Shown here: positions 10,621-20,909 of the stretch, piece after piece
Layout: each line of letters starts with the position of its first letter
How positions within the stretch are numbered: the stretch's first letter is position 1
From: Zopfochytrium polystomum
Lineage: Eukaryota > Chytridiomycota > Chytridiomycetes > Chytridiales > Chytridiaceae
Assembly: GCA_025765615.1 (NCBI GenBank)
Contig: JAIVFJ010000441.1
Span: forward strand, 1-40,958
Direction of reading: 5' to 3'
DNA length: 40,958 nucleotides
Position numbers and translations under genes: made by a program
Notes under the pieces: generated by a model
Told to the model about the DNA's origin: nothing
Seen by the model: the letters and a program-made list of their open reading frames with translations, nothing else
Database searches by the model: none

Positions 10621-11690
10621 GTCGTCGCAAAAGTACTGAAAAGGAGGTCGAGGTTGTCAGCTAAAAATTCGTTGTGGGCCGAAATAGGGTCGTCACAGTC
10701 TCAGCCTTCAGAAACTGGCATTCTCCCGCTAGCGTCCGCTAGGTGAGTCGTCGTTCTCTAGAAAGAGCGGGCGGGAGAGTGCGATCGCAACCGGACGCTG
10801 GCGCTCCGTTTTTCCCCTCTCTCTATCCCTCTCCTCTCGTTTCTTTCTCTGGCGGGCGACGACGATGGCCAGGGGCCGTCCTCACCGCGAGGCGGACGGT
10901 GGAAGGGCAGAGCAGCGGTGGGGCGGCCTTTGGCCGCCTCCGCTGCCGACTCGTGCAGAAGATGGCAGTATACGACGACGGCTCTGTCGGCGGCCGTCCT
11001 TTGTTTTTACTTTCTATCTCTCTCTCCTCTTCTATGTACCCTCTCGTCTCGCGGGTTTGGAATGGCGGTGGGGGGGTGGAGTGCGTGGACATCTTTCCCC
11101 TTCTCTTTCTCTCCTCTTTCTCTGTCAGTCTCGGCCGCGCGGCCCCGCACGCCCATGTTGCATGTTGGGCGAGCGGGCGCGCATGGCGCGGGGCTGGCGC
11201 GAAGCGCTCACTTTTCTGTTCCCTTTCCTCCTGACATGTCCCCGTTTTGGTGGATTCCGTTTCTCTCTGCACTTTCTGTTTCAGTCTCCCTCTCTGTCTA
11301 TCTGTTCCTGCTGGCTCAACCCACGTTGCTTAGGACTTTATGTTGACTTTTCCCTTCTTTATTGATCTTAGTTGTGCTGTAGTCACCCTTTGATTTGATA
11401 AGTGACCGGAGTTACTCACCCCTGTTTTCCCATTAGGCCGCAAAGTGTGCATCCCGATCCCCGTCTCCCTGCGTTGCTGGGTGCGTTATTTTTCAAGGCA
11501 TAATCCAATTTGAGCTTCCATCCTCTCGGTTCTGTAGCCCTGAGAAATCTTGCCACCCAACTGCGACCCAGCACAGCGTAATTCCGTCGACATTGGTTGT
11601 TCTACATACATACCTCAAGGCTGATGAATCCACAGCCGGAGCTCTTCCCATCCGCACCCACCCTTCCAAGGGCCGCCGAACTCAGTGAAA
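10621..11690. other. Pyrimidine-rich spacer before CCDC40
   Basis: Contains alternating GC-rich and CT-rich blocks (for example CT-rich at 10805-10850, 10990-11045, 11095-11130, 11215-11310). Overlapping ORFs in three frames are Ser/Leu/Pro- or Arg/Gly-rich and look like composition artefacts. No RNA gene recognised. The last 200 bp presumably include the CCDC40 promoter. Confidence 0.4.
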
Positions 11691-14600
11691 ATGGATTTCA
11701 AGGTAAAGGCGCGTCGTTGTGTTGAAAATGGCAACGCAATGAAATCAGCTGGCAGACGGCCCAGTCTCAAGTATCATGCGGGACTCAGAGGAAGTCCTAC
11801 AGCAAAATTACCTCCGCTTCCAAAAATCACTTTTACAGTCTGTGGACCGACAAGTGGTGCAAATTCAAGAGAAGCTGAGCGAGAATGAAGTCGTACTAAA
11901 AAGGACGGTCGACGAACGCGATCACATTGGAGCATCGCTTTACAAAGCTCAACTAGAGGTTGATCGTGCGAACGAAAGAATCGAGAGAACGTAAGATTTT
12001 GAACAAGATTGCTGCCCAATGCTGATCGAAACGCTCTTCAAGCAATGCTGTCGCTAAACATTTCGAGGATGAACTTCATGTCATTGCCGGGGAGAAAGAA
12101 GCATCCGAGCGCGTCGTGAAAGAGCTGGAGAAGAAGAACAAGGCATCGCACAACTGGGCACTTGATTTATTCAGAATGTTCTCATAAAACTTCAACAGGC
12201 ATTGTTGGAAGAAGTGGAGAAGCTGAAAGAAAGGCTTGGAGAAACTGTCACAAAGTCCTCTCAGCTGACCGATATCAATACGGCTTACCACTCGGACATC
12301 AAAATTCATCGAAGGATTGAAGAAAAGCTGAAAAAAGAACTTGAATACGTCGATGAGCGGCGGCGTGAGGCCAAGTCCGATTTGGAAGACCAGCGAAAGA
12401 TGTGCGAGAAGGTGAGATGCACCATTGCCAGGAAGTGACTGAGGTCTGTTTCGAACAGCTTCAACAAAGAAATGCCGAAATAGAATTGATTCTCGAGGCA
12501 CAGAAGCACGAAACCGCTATGGCTACACAAGCTGTAGCGAAAATGCACATTGGTAAGCTTAAATGAAACTGTACAAACCTCTTTGTGAAGCGTGGAACCT
12601 AACTGCTGAACAGAGATCAGCCACCTTACGAACGAGAAAAATCTTATGCAAAAGCAATGGGAAGACGCGATGACGGCGATGGGGAAACGGGACGAAACAT
12701 TTCAAGCTGTCACGGGACAGAAAGAGAAAGTTTTAGAGCAGTTGCTCGATCTATCGAACATGAACCGCGCTTTAAAATTGGACAAGGAAGATGCAGAGAA
12801 GAAGCTGGCAAACGCGGATCTAGGTGCAGTCTAGTTTTCTGCTTTGCCTGCTGTAACCTCACTACATGTAGAGAAGAAGGCCCTTGAAAATCAAGTTCAG
12901 TTTTTGAGAAGCAATTTATTTGTTCTCGAGAACAAGAATCGAGATTCAAGGAGCGCAATCGTTGAAGCCCAGGTTGCCGAATCTCTCTACAAACAAGAAC
13001 TTGAGCGCGTGAGCAAGTATCATAAGGTTTGATGAGCTCCTGTGACGTTCAATACTGACTTTACTTGAGCAAGCTGACGAAAGACGAGCTCGAAAGAAAA
13101 TCTTCGTCAATTTCCGAGCTCAAATGCAAACTTGACTCCCTCAAACAGAGCTTTGATGAAAAAATTCGAAATGAGACAATAGTGGTTAGTGTTTGTCGTG
13201 TGAGCGTCACGTCAATGACACTAGTAAACGTCGTAGCAAGTTGCACGCAAAGAAGAAGCAGTAATTGCTCAAGCTTTGTCTGAAGTATCCCAAGTGAAGA
13301 AGGAAGAAGAGGGGAAAAATATTGACCTCAGACACGAAAATGCAGAGCTTCGATTGACAGTTCGAAAGCTTCAAGATAATCTGGTACGCTTGTCCGAACG
13401 TAAAAGATCTGCGTAATTGATCAGATTTCTTGTTGAAGGCAGTCATCACATTAGACAAGCAGAAGCTTCAACACCTGTTTGACGACGTGAACAAACACTA
13501 TGGAAGCCTGTACGAGGAGGCGAAGCACTGGCTTTACGACCTTGAAAGAAAGGAACACGACATTAATTACATGCGGGCTACTATTCAAGAGCTTACAGAA
13601 GGCAAGTGTTCGGTATGCATATCTTACAACAGAACTAATTGTATTCCCAGTCGACAAGACTCGACCATTTCAAATGGCAATCGCCAAGCTTCAAAAAGAG
13701 CTTGCCGCAGCGAAGGCAGAGAACGATAACATTCAAAATATGTGGTTGGATGCTCAAAAAGAAAACCTAAAGTGCAAGAACGAAATCGCTCGATTTCGTG
13801 ATGACAATATGTTCTTGAGGGTTTGTAGAATCAAATGCTTAGCACCAATAACATATTGTCTGCCTACATTATAGACTCAGCTGGGAATAACGGACACTGT
13901 CAAGATCAAAACGGCTAAAGAAATTCAAGAGGCGAAAGAAAAATCCTTTGAGCAGAAAATGGAGAACGCCAAACTTTACTCCGAGCTTCGAAAATTGCAG
14001 CCGTTGGTTGACGAATATCGACAGAAAATGGTACTGCGCTCCGCCATTATTTTTGAAAGTAATTGGTGGGTTCTAGCTTGACCTGGAACAGCAGCTGTTG
14101 GAGGCCAAGGTTCACATTCAAAAGGAACACGTCCATGGACATGTAAGACGTTCCAGTTTCTGCAACAAGAGCTGATCCTCGCCTCAAAGACGGAAAAAGA
14201 CTATGTTGTCGACGGAACTAAGGCGGCTCTATGAAGATCGAAAGGAAGTCAGCCGTGCTCGCATGCTGGATGAGCGGTCGGCCCAAGCCCAAGAGCGCAA
14301 ATTCATTCTAGCTAAAGAGATGATTGAGAAGCTGAAGGCCGACAGGGCAGATTTGCAGAAGAAGTGCTTTGACTACAAGACCCGCGCTGAGGATATGGAG
14401 AGGAGGTACTTTGACGCCCAAATGCAAGCAAAAAATCTAGCGGAGAAGGCCGGGAAGACCGTTGGTGAAATAACGTCGAGGTAAGTCGACGGAGTAGCTA
14501 CTCCTTTCACTAACGACACCGAGACAGGTTATGCGGCAACGGAAAGCCGTTGTTGACAGACAGCGACGGAACAAAGCTTCCATCGCCTCGAAATGTTGTC

Positions 14601-15329
14601 AGTCTGGTTCCAATTAAACTACCACCTCCCGTTTGGGCCAGCCTGGCCACAACCCCACGATCGAAAAGTGTGGCTTCCTCGGAGCCACTTCCTACGGAGA
14701 TCACGGGTAACTCCAACTGACTCAGCTGACTGAAAAACTGAAGAAATTAAGACGAGAATCCGGCAAGCTCGTCCCCGGTTCCTGTCTCAAATACAGACGA
14801 ATTACCAGGTAGGACAGAAGCATTTTGCACTCTATTCAGTTTGTATCCGATTTAACGATCCGGAAGACTTTGAATCCTGGCGGCTCAAGATCGTTTCACT
14901 GACGTCGGAGCGAACTTTTCTTGTAAACGAAAACACGATTCTAAAAGGAAAAGTCGAAGAGGTCCGTAGGCTGGTTGATACAAAAAGCATTTAATCCCAC
15001 TAACGGAATTGCGACAAAACCAGCTGAATTCCACTATAGCGAGGATGGAGCGAGCCGCTTCGGACACCTATATGACGCTCAGAGCTAACGAGAAGCAGCT
15101 TCGCGCCGCAATAGAGGATCATAAATTTGCCATGGCTCGCTTCCAAAGAGCTCAGAAAGTCGCGGCTGTCATTGAGCAGCAGTTCAAGGTGTTTTTTTTC
15201 CCCTTAAAAAATGCAATGACCAAACTCCTTTCACTAGGAGGCGAAACCGAACACTCGGATAAATTATTCTTACTCAAACGAGGCCGAGCCGTCGACGCAG
15301 CTGATAGCCGCCCTGATGGTTAGAGGGGC
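11691..15329 (+). CDS. CCDC40: CCDC40 homologue, coiled-coil axonemal ruler protein
   Basis: CCDC40 with CCDC39 forms the filament that sets the 96-nm repeat of the axoneme and docks inner dynein arms and the nexin-dynein regulatory complex. A four-codon first exon (11691-11702, MDFK) joins through a 46-nt intron to 11749-11990 (NYLRFQKSLLQSVDRQVVQI), matching the start of the CCDC40 coiled coil. Other family landmarks are NEKNLMQKQWEDAMTAMGKR followed by DETFQAV, and RPFQMAIAKLQKEL followed by QNMWLDAQKEN. The rest is almost unbroken coiled coil, ending with a Ser/Pro-rich insert (about 14530-14810) and a last coiled segment. About 17 introns of 46-65 nt occur; two appear to be GC-AG. One surplus A in 14194-14198 is needed to keep frame. 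About 880 residues, shorter than the animal protein. The stop at 15327-15329 follows a G4 run; removing one G, or shifting frame, would extend the C-terminus. Confidence 0.85.
12143..12198 (+). other. GC-AG intron in CCDC40
   Basis: Between exons reading KELEKKNKA and LLEEVEKLKERL there is a 56-nt segment beginning GCATCG and ending TTCAACAG, with an in-frame TAA inside. No GT donor fits. Removing it from the G/GC restores the coiled coil in phase and matches neighbouring intron lengths. Confidence 0.65.
13602..13650 (+). other. GC-AG intron in CCDC40
   Basis: The donor reads G|GCAAGTG, the classic strong GC donor, and the acceptor TTCCCAG. Its removal (49 nt) joins ATIQELTE to VDKTRPFQMA in phase. 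The alternative GT at 13612 does not keep the frame. Confidence 0.75.
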
Positions 15330-15584
15330 ATGACTTCTGTGAGCTGCACGATGCGGACAAGTCTTTACAATCCACCGTTGGCGGTGGATTTGCTTTCCCA
15401 GAAGTTAAAAGGAATTCCATCGCCTCTTCCCGAGTCGGACAAAGGAGGATGTGAGTTTATTCAGCTCGTCTACGCTCAATCTGACCAGACGAGCCGACCT
15501 TCAGCAGACACAAAAGTACGCAAGCCTGCAGGTCGAAAGAAGGCTCCTGGAACAGGCACTAGGGAGCTGATCAAAAATCCTTGA
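15330..15584 (+). other. Possible C-terminal extension or separate ORF after CCDC40
   Basis: An 84-codon open frame starts at ATG 15330, directly after the CCDC40 stop but in another frame. It ends in a basic tail (KVRKPAGRKKAPGTGTREL). The sequence just before it (GATGGTTAGAGGGGCATG) would read into this region, or into a second alternative frame, if the G4 run 15325-15328 is miscalled. It may therefore be the true CCDC40 C-terminus. A separate gene is less likely. Confidence 0.35.
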
Positions 15585-15593
15585 AAGGAGTGA

Positions 15594-15599
15594 AATAAA
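15594..15599 (+). promoter_or_regulatory. AATAAA polyadenylation signal
   Basis: AATAAA lies 10 bases after the ORF that ends at 15584, at a position suitable for the CCDC40 transcript. Confidence 0.5.
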
Positions 15600-15659
15600 T
15601 GTAATTTAATAGCGACCCGGAAATCAACCACAAGTATGGTTGGAAAATTTTCGTGACCT

Positions 15660-16917
15660 AAAAATGGCCGCCTCGTATATAAGGTCGTGGGAGTTACACG
15701 AAGCGACATTGTCAACGACTTTTTCGCTCCATCTCGGTTGCGTATCTGCGACAGCAATCGCTGGTAATCAAACCATATGCGTGGAGTTAGCGAAGCGGAG
15801 GCGCACCGAGAGCTGGAATACTACGCGACTGTGAAGCTCGCTTCACGTTGGCGGAAAAAATCGGTTTGAGACACACCTATTTTCGTGATCAGCTCGTTAA
15901 TGGCACCTTGATCCAAAAAAGATGCGGTTCCGCTGGATTCATGAGCGATGCTATGAAAGGTTGCCAGGTTCAACCGTTCCTGCTCGGTACGGTGGAAAGA
16001 TTGAAAGCGGAAACGAGAGCGGCCACAACCACAAGTTTTCTACTGCGATGGACTGCCCAGTGCGAACGGACTTGCGGGTTGTTCCCCCCCACCCCCTCCG
16101 ACTCTGGTTGATCGAACCGGAGTCGGCAATGCACGACACACAATCAGTGAAGCCCTAACAGCTTGATGAGCGGGATGACGGCGGGATTGTCAATGTTGGG
16201 CAGCGACGGAGCTTTCTACTCCGCTCCGCAACCGCAGCCGCAGCTGCACCACCCCACTATGGCGGTGACTCTGGGACCACTTCCCCAGATGATGCCCAAC
16301 CACCTGTCCATGCCAGCCGGAACTGCGGCTGGGTCCAATGCAGGTGGGGCAGCAGCCACTCTCTGGACGATCACCGTCGCCGTCGATGGATAGCTCTCTG
16401 TACTACTCAATACTGTGCCAGCATAACCGGATGCCCGCGCGACCGACACATGACTTTACTGCGCGCCAACGAACGGCTTCCCAGCCGCATATCGTAAGCG
16501 GGATTCCAGCAGCAGCAGCAGCAGCATCGTTGCAGAGCCTGCCACACCCACCGCAGCAGCTCGTTGCAATACCGGCAGACTTGGTAGAGGGGCTGAACGC
16601 GTTTGAGATTGGTGTGTCGGTGTTCCAGAAGCAGGGCGCGATTGCCGGTGGTGGTGGTGGAGTATTGGCGGATCTGGCGGCGCAGGCGGGAATCAGCATC
16701 ACGGGAAGCGGAGTCGGCGGGGCCGACTTGTTTGTTCCCCTTGACGGTGCGCGACAGACGTTTTCGTGTTTGTGCAGCGGTTCAGCTGAGGTTGAAGGAG
16801 ATAATTCAGGGCCTCAATCCAACAACACTGCACAAAAATCAATCGCGCCCTTCAAGCCAAAACTGATTGTGACGCCCCCAAAGCGTCAGTCAGCCTCTTC
16901 GTCTTGGCTCAGTTAGC
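15660..16917 (+). pseudogene. Unrecognised Gln/Ala/Pro-rich open region, frame-broken
   Basis: The longest clear part starts near 16164 (MSGMTAGLSMLGSDGAFY, then PQPQPQLHHP). It shifts one base near 16340 and runs on as GRSPSPSMDSSLYYS to TAG 16915-16917, with an alanine tract from a GCA repeat (16506-16530), a Gly run and a final basic PPKRQSASSSW. Upstream pieces in other frames also look coded: RGVSEAEAHRELEYYATVKL near 15783, RFRWIHERCYERLPGS near 15925, and KRKRERPQPQVFYCDGLPS near 16006. The pieces need about three frame changes or unseen introns. Low complexity plus basic clusters would fit a nuclear regulator, but no DNA-binding domain is identifiable. Confidence 0.4.
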
Positions 16918-17179
16918 TTTTCCCTGAGCATATGCGCAGTGAGCAGCGATGCGAGATCAAGCACCGTGTGTTCCATGTTTCCCCACATATTTAATATCCT
17001 TCTGTCGAGTTCCATCCTTCTCCAGCCTATTCATTGTCTCCACGGCTGAGAATTCTCCGGGTGATATTTCTTCCGGTCTCCATCATCACAAGCTTAGGAA
17101 CCTTCTCGATAGAATTTTGGTACATGATGCAAAATTGACCTCTAGAGATCCTTTTCTTTCACACGAAAGCTACAAATGC
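16918..17179. other. Spacer between the Q/A-rich region and the retroelement
   Basis: No gene recognised on either strand; an 83-codon + ORF (16949-17200) has no recognisable content. It may include decayed retroelement sequence. Confidence 0.3.
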
Positions 17180-18340
17180 CTGTGCAGCTTTCAGTTGTAA
17201 AGGTCGCTTTTGAAAGGCGTTTGCCAAAACAGTCTTTGGTAGATCTTTAACATCTTCACGAATTATTCCTTGGCCGCTTTGTTCAACGTGGTCAGAGGAT
17301 TTGTCAGTTATTGTCAGAATCATGATGAGAGTCAGTTTCCATGCTGTCTTCAGTGCTTTCCCAAAAGTTGGTTATATCATCGTGAGTATCGATAGCAAGT
17401 CTCAAGCGTGATGTCTCGTCCAAAGTCTGATGCAGAAAAAATTTTTTTGGTTGAAACTGGGGAATATGGCTTCATGAAAGGCAACATGATAGTGATCCAA
17501 GACACAGCCTGAAGTAAAGTCATTGATCACAAGGGTGTTCATTAGAACCAAGAAATAGACCCATTGATTCTTTTTAGAGAAGTGGTGGATTTTCTTTTAG
17601 CTTTTGGAAGTAAAGTTACTACAAGGCATCCAAATATTTTTAGGTGGCCAATTTGGCCTTGTCTGTGGTACCAGTCAGAAAATAACCAAGACTAGAGTTA
17701 GGGCGATTCTCTAGCTCTGTTGGCAGTGTCTGGGTATGTGCCATTGTGCATTAACTGGTAGGGTCAAATTTACTTGCTTCAGAATGACATTGGGACAGCT
17801 GAACACTGCATCATAGTCCTGTGGAGGCAGGAAACGGATGTATACCACTTTGCAATTTCCTCTGGGACATCATTTGGTTTGCTGATCTCCACTTACTTTT
17901 TGAACCAGTCATCGCCAGTGAAACCCACAGCGTTACTAGTGGAGTATTTTGCTCGGAGCCAAGTGATGTGGACATAGAATGTTTCCTTGTCCTGCGTCTT
18001 GTTTCATTCATTGACGTCCTCAATTTTACAGCGGTCATTGAGAATGGCGACTGCTTTCCAATGTTTTCGTGGTCCAACATATGGTCGCGAATGAGTTTGT
18101 CTCATGGTGCCACGGCACGAGTCAATCGGTAGTGATACTCGAGTTTGAGTTTGCTGTGTTTGAGAAGCTGGTTACGACCCATTCCATTGTCTCGCGGTGG
18201 GAGATTAGCAGGTAGGCGGACCAGTAGCTAGACGTTAGGTTTCACCTTGACCCTCAGAGACAGTGATTCGTCAGTGAGGTGGTCGAGGTAGCCTTCATGT
18301 TAGAGTTTAGGCTGGATTACATTTTCCTCATGTAACATCC
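17180..18340 (-). mobile_element. Decayed Ty1/copia-like retrotransposon fragment
   Basis: On the minus strand, interrupted frames give the signature around the end of a copia integrase: QIGHLKIFGCLVVTLLPKAK followed by RKS (about 17590-17690), then SGCVLDHYHVAFHEAIFPSF (about 17450-17520), an acidic stretch (WESTEDSMETDSHHDSDNN) and DVKDLPKTVLANAFQKRP. Upstream pieces such as LLKHSKLKLEYHYRLTRAVA (about 18110-18160) are open but not assignable with confidence. Stops and frame changes are frequent, and no reverse transcriptase or LTRs are visible. It is an old, partial insertion. Confidence 0.65.
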
Positions 18341-18459
18341 ACTCAGCACTTGTCCAGTGAGCGAAGCACAAGTTGGCTGCACAACTTTTTCCTTTCGACT
18401 TCAACATTGCGGCTTCAGAACTTTAATTTCGATACGAAAATAAATTTGGGGTAAGTGTA

Positions 18460-18493
18460 GAGTTTTGTGTTGAATTGGATGCACACAAAACTC
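18460..18493. repeat. Perfect 11-bp inverted repeat (hairpin)
   Basis: GAGTTTTGTGT at 18460-18470 and ACACAAAACTC at 18483-18493 are exact reverse complements separated by 12 bases. It lies in AT-rich spacer beyond the copia fragment. It could be a transcript-end hairpin or an element terminus. Confidence 0.7.
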
Positions 18494-18709
18494 GTTTCAA
18501 CAAGCAATGACCAGTGACTCATGTCGTTCACAGGAAAATTTTTCTTCAAGACCAAGTGATGTATCACAAGGACTCAGCTTTGCAGTTAAGCAGTTGTCGT
18601 TTTCGTCAGGGTCTTCGACAACGACGAGTACAAAAACTTCTGTTTCGTCGATAGCAGGGCTGGCGACGGTAGTGGCTGACGATGGATAGGAGTAATGGAT
18701 AATGATAAG

Positions 18710-18797
18710 GATATGACGGCGGGAGCGAAGCGATCGGCTGTGAAAATAAAATGAAATGAATGGAATTACTGAATTCGACAGCAGTGGGTCGAGTCGC

Positions 18798-18837
<40 letters not shown>

Positions 18838-19080
18838 GATTTGGAATAGTCTTGTTAATAAATCCAAATTAGAATAAAATTGAACTTATAGAATTTGACA
18901 GCGAGAGCGAAGCAACCGGCAGTAAATTAAAGGGAATGGCGCGAATAGCACTTGAAATCGAATTTTCCGGATTAATAAAAAAAATTCCAGAACCAAGCTA
19001 GTTGAGTTCGACGTTGGAAGTGGCGGGCGGCGAAAATGAAGATAAAATAATGATTCAAACTGAATGATTATAGTCCGGAT
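18710..19080. repeat. AT-rich spacer with A36 run and degenerate direct repeats
   Basis: A run of 36 A occupies 18799-18834. A block reading GGAGCGAAGCGATCGGCTGT then AAAATAAAATGAAATGAATGG (18721-18762) recurs in diverged form at about 18902-18940 (GAGAGCGAAGCAACCGGCAG then TAAA), about 180 bp apart, each near a GAATT[C/T]GACAGC motif. The A-run could be the tail of a retroposed copy. No coding seen. Confidence 0.55.
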
Positions 19081-19387
19081 TAATTTGTCGGGTGCTCCAA
19101 AACAAATACATAATCCGGAGATCTGGTCGTGGACAAGTTGAGAAACGTGTGTCCAGCGGTCGGATTGCGATGAAAACTGATGAACTCTCTCTGGGGTCCA
19201 GCTCGTGTAGGGTGAAAAACCGCGCTGGGAATGGTAGATCTCTTGTGCAGGGTCGGAAATCGCGGTGGATTCCAGGTTATTGTCTTTTAATGAAAGTCAA
19301 CCCGAAGTTTTCTTCCGCTCTTTCCTCTCGGACGCGTGTACTGGCGAGATAGCGACGCTTTGACCCAAATGCAGCCGCGATGTGCAG

Positions 19388-20075
19388 GCGCATCGGTCTT
19401 ATTTGCTGGATCGTGAAAAACCGCACCTACCAGGTTTTTTTTCTTGGCTTGAATGTCGCTCCTCTATTTGCTTACTTCTAGTCCAGATGAGTGAAGTGAA
19501 GCATCAGTGGCAAGAGGTTATTCAGTGGAAGCAATTTCACAACCTTCACCTCGCCGAACCGCACCTCAAACGATTTTGGGTGTCTTTTGAGTACGTTCGC
19601 AAGGCGGATGATGGAAGGCAAGGTTCGTTCGTCTGTAGTTCCCTGAAGTGCGGCGTACTGGGTGACGCTTTCCAAAAAGCACTATGTGGAGGTCGTCGTG
19701 AAGACAGTCCAAATCTTATTGTATCATACGAGATCAATGAAGTGTGGTTCTCGAATGTGTCTGGTCCAAGCAACGTTCGCCGGCCTCTCTTGCTCCTCTT
19801 GTTTGTCAAGAATTCTCCCTCTCGAATTATGGGAGACCGGACTACTCGAAAATATGTAGTAGTAGACATCCCCCTGGAGGGCCAACCACGGCCTCATTTA
19901 GACAAGGTTCGGCTCCTCAGTTTTTCTGCCCTCGTAAGAGGTTGAATGAGCTCGATCGAGCCGGATACGGTTCAATTCAGAGCCCAAACCGCAATCGCCC
20001 GTGAGTCCTTTCTCGTGCATAGAGACGATAGATTGTATTGTTCTGTCAATGTTTGTCCTTCGCAGCGATAGCTAG
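19388..20075 (+). CDS. Unrecognised spliced gene (5' end uncertain)
   Basis: An exon ending at 19433 (SYLLDREKPHLP) joins through a 48-nt GT-AG intron (19434-19481) in phase to VQMSEVKHQWQEVIQWKQF, so the gene begins upstream of the ATG at 19487 or uses it in a shorter form. Later open parts read SYEINEVWFSNVSGPSNV and DRTTRKYVVVDIPLEGQPRP. Another in-frame alternative (YWVTLSKKHYVEVVVKT, about 19650-19700) suggests an intron or frame break at 19620-19700. The end may be RLNELDRAGYGSIQSPN spliced across 20001-20067 to a TAG near 20075. I do not recognise a family; the alternating hydrophobic pattern suggests beta structure. Confidence 0.4.
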
Positions 20076-20116
20076 TTCACTGAGCCACTTCCCACCCCCC
20101 CTCCCCTCCTCGACAG

Positions 20117-20508
20117 TATGTCATCAACTTTGACACGCCTGGCGGCCTTGACGACAACGTTCACCGCATTGTCGTGCTGGTCGTGCTGGTGCCAAGGGCA
20201 ATTGTTGCAGTCCGAGCGCGGAACTTTTCCATAACTGGGCGAAGGATTGGCTTGGTTTTCTGCTCCTATCCTTTTCTTCTCGTTTCGTGCCGTCGCCATT
20301 TCATTCTGCCTTCGTCGGTAAACTGCTCGGAAGTATGTATTTAATATACAACGCGCTGATTGTTGGCGCGGCGCGATGCACGAAAAGTTTGCCGCCTACT
20401 CCGACCGTCAAAAATCTGCGTGGCCTTTCATTCGGTGGGGATTTTGCATTTCTTTGTTTGAGGGGGATTTCCCACTTAAAAAGCTCCACGTTGAGGCACG
20501 ATAGGTAG
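20117..20508 (+). pseudogene. DEAD-box RNA helicase relic (motifs V-VI)
   Basis: After an acceptor-like CGACAG the sequence reads YVINFDTPGGLDDNVHRI, typical of DEAD-box helicases just before motif VI. One base is then missing at 20171: the next frame gives GRAGRAGAKGN, completing the HRxGRxGR arginine-finger motif. Beyond this the frame stays open to 20508 without known helicase features. The upstream motifs (Q, Walker A, DEAD, SAT) are absent, so this is a single-exon fragment of a duplicated gene, not a working helicase. Confidence 0.7.
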
Positions 20509-20909
20509 AAGAAGTGAAAGTAAGAACAGGGGGATACACATATTAGGTGGTTCCAGGAGCCGCGGGGTGGGGGTTGGTCTGGCATCCACGCTCGCCGCTG
20601 GGAAACACGGGTTGGGGAGGGGACATGAGGTGAGAGTGAGTGTTATACACAAACGTCATAAAAGGGTTGAGGTGCTTTCGGTAAGAATCAAAGTGGAAAA
20701 TTGGAGTCGCCCTGGACGAATGATGGGAAAGTACAGGAATTGTGGTTGGGCAAAATGGGAGAAAACGCGATTGGAGAGATGGGAGTAGTCCAAAAAAACG
20801 AAGGAAAAAAAAAGAAACACCTCCGTTTCGCGATCTGCCACAGGAAAAGAACTGGCTCGGACAATCAAGATCCATACTATCATACAAATTAGACTATTTG
20901 GCAGACTTT
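20509..20909. other. Spacer downstream of glucoamylase
   Basis: No gene recognised. It should contain the 3' untranslated region and transcript end of the glucoamylase gene on the minus strand. Confidence 0.4.

Noticed and set aside
10743..11365. Several overlapping ORFs of 140-166 codons
   Set aside because: They arise from GC- and CT-rich composition in all frames, with no domains and no shared reading pattern.
15925..16010. Possible RFX-type DNA-binding start (WIHERCYERLPGS)
   Set aside because: The first residues resemble RFX, but the expected downstream conserved RFX residues are not present in any frame.
19092..19352. ORF upstream of the 19.4-kb gene as its first exon
   Set aside because: Possible donor sites exist, but no phase-consistent join to 19388 was convincing.
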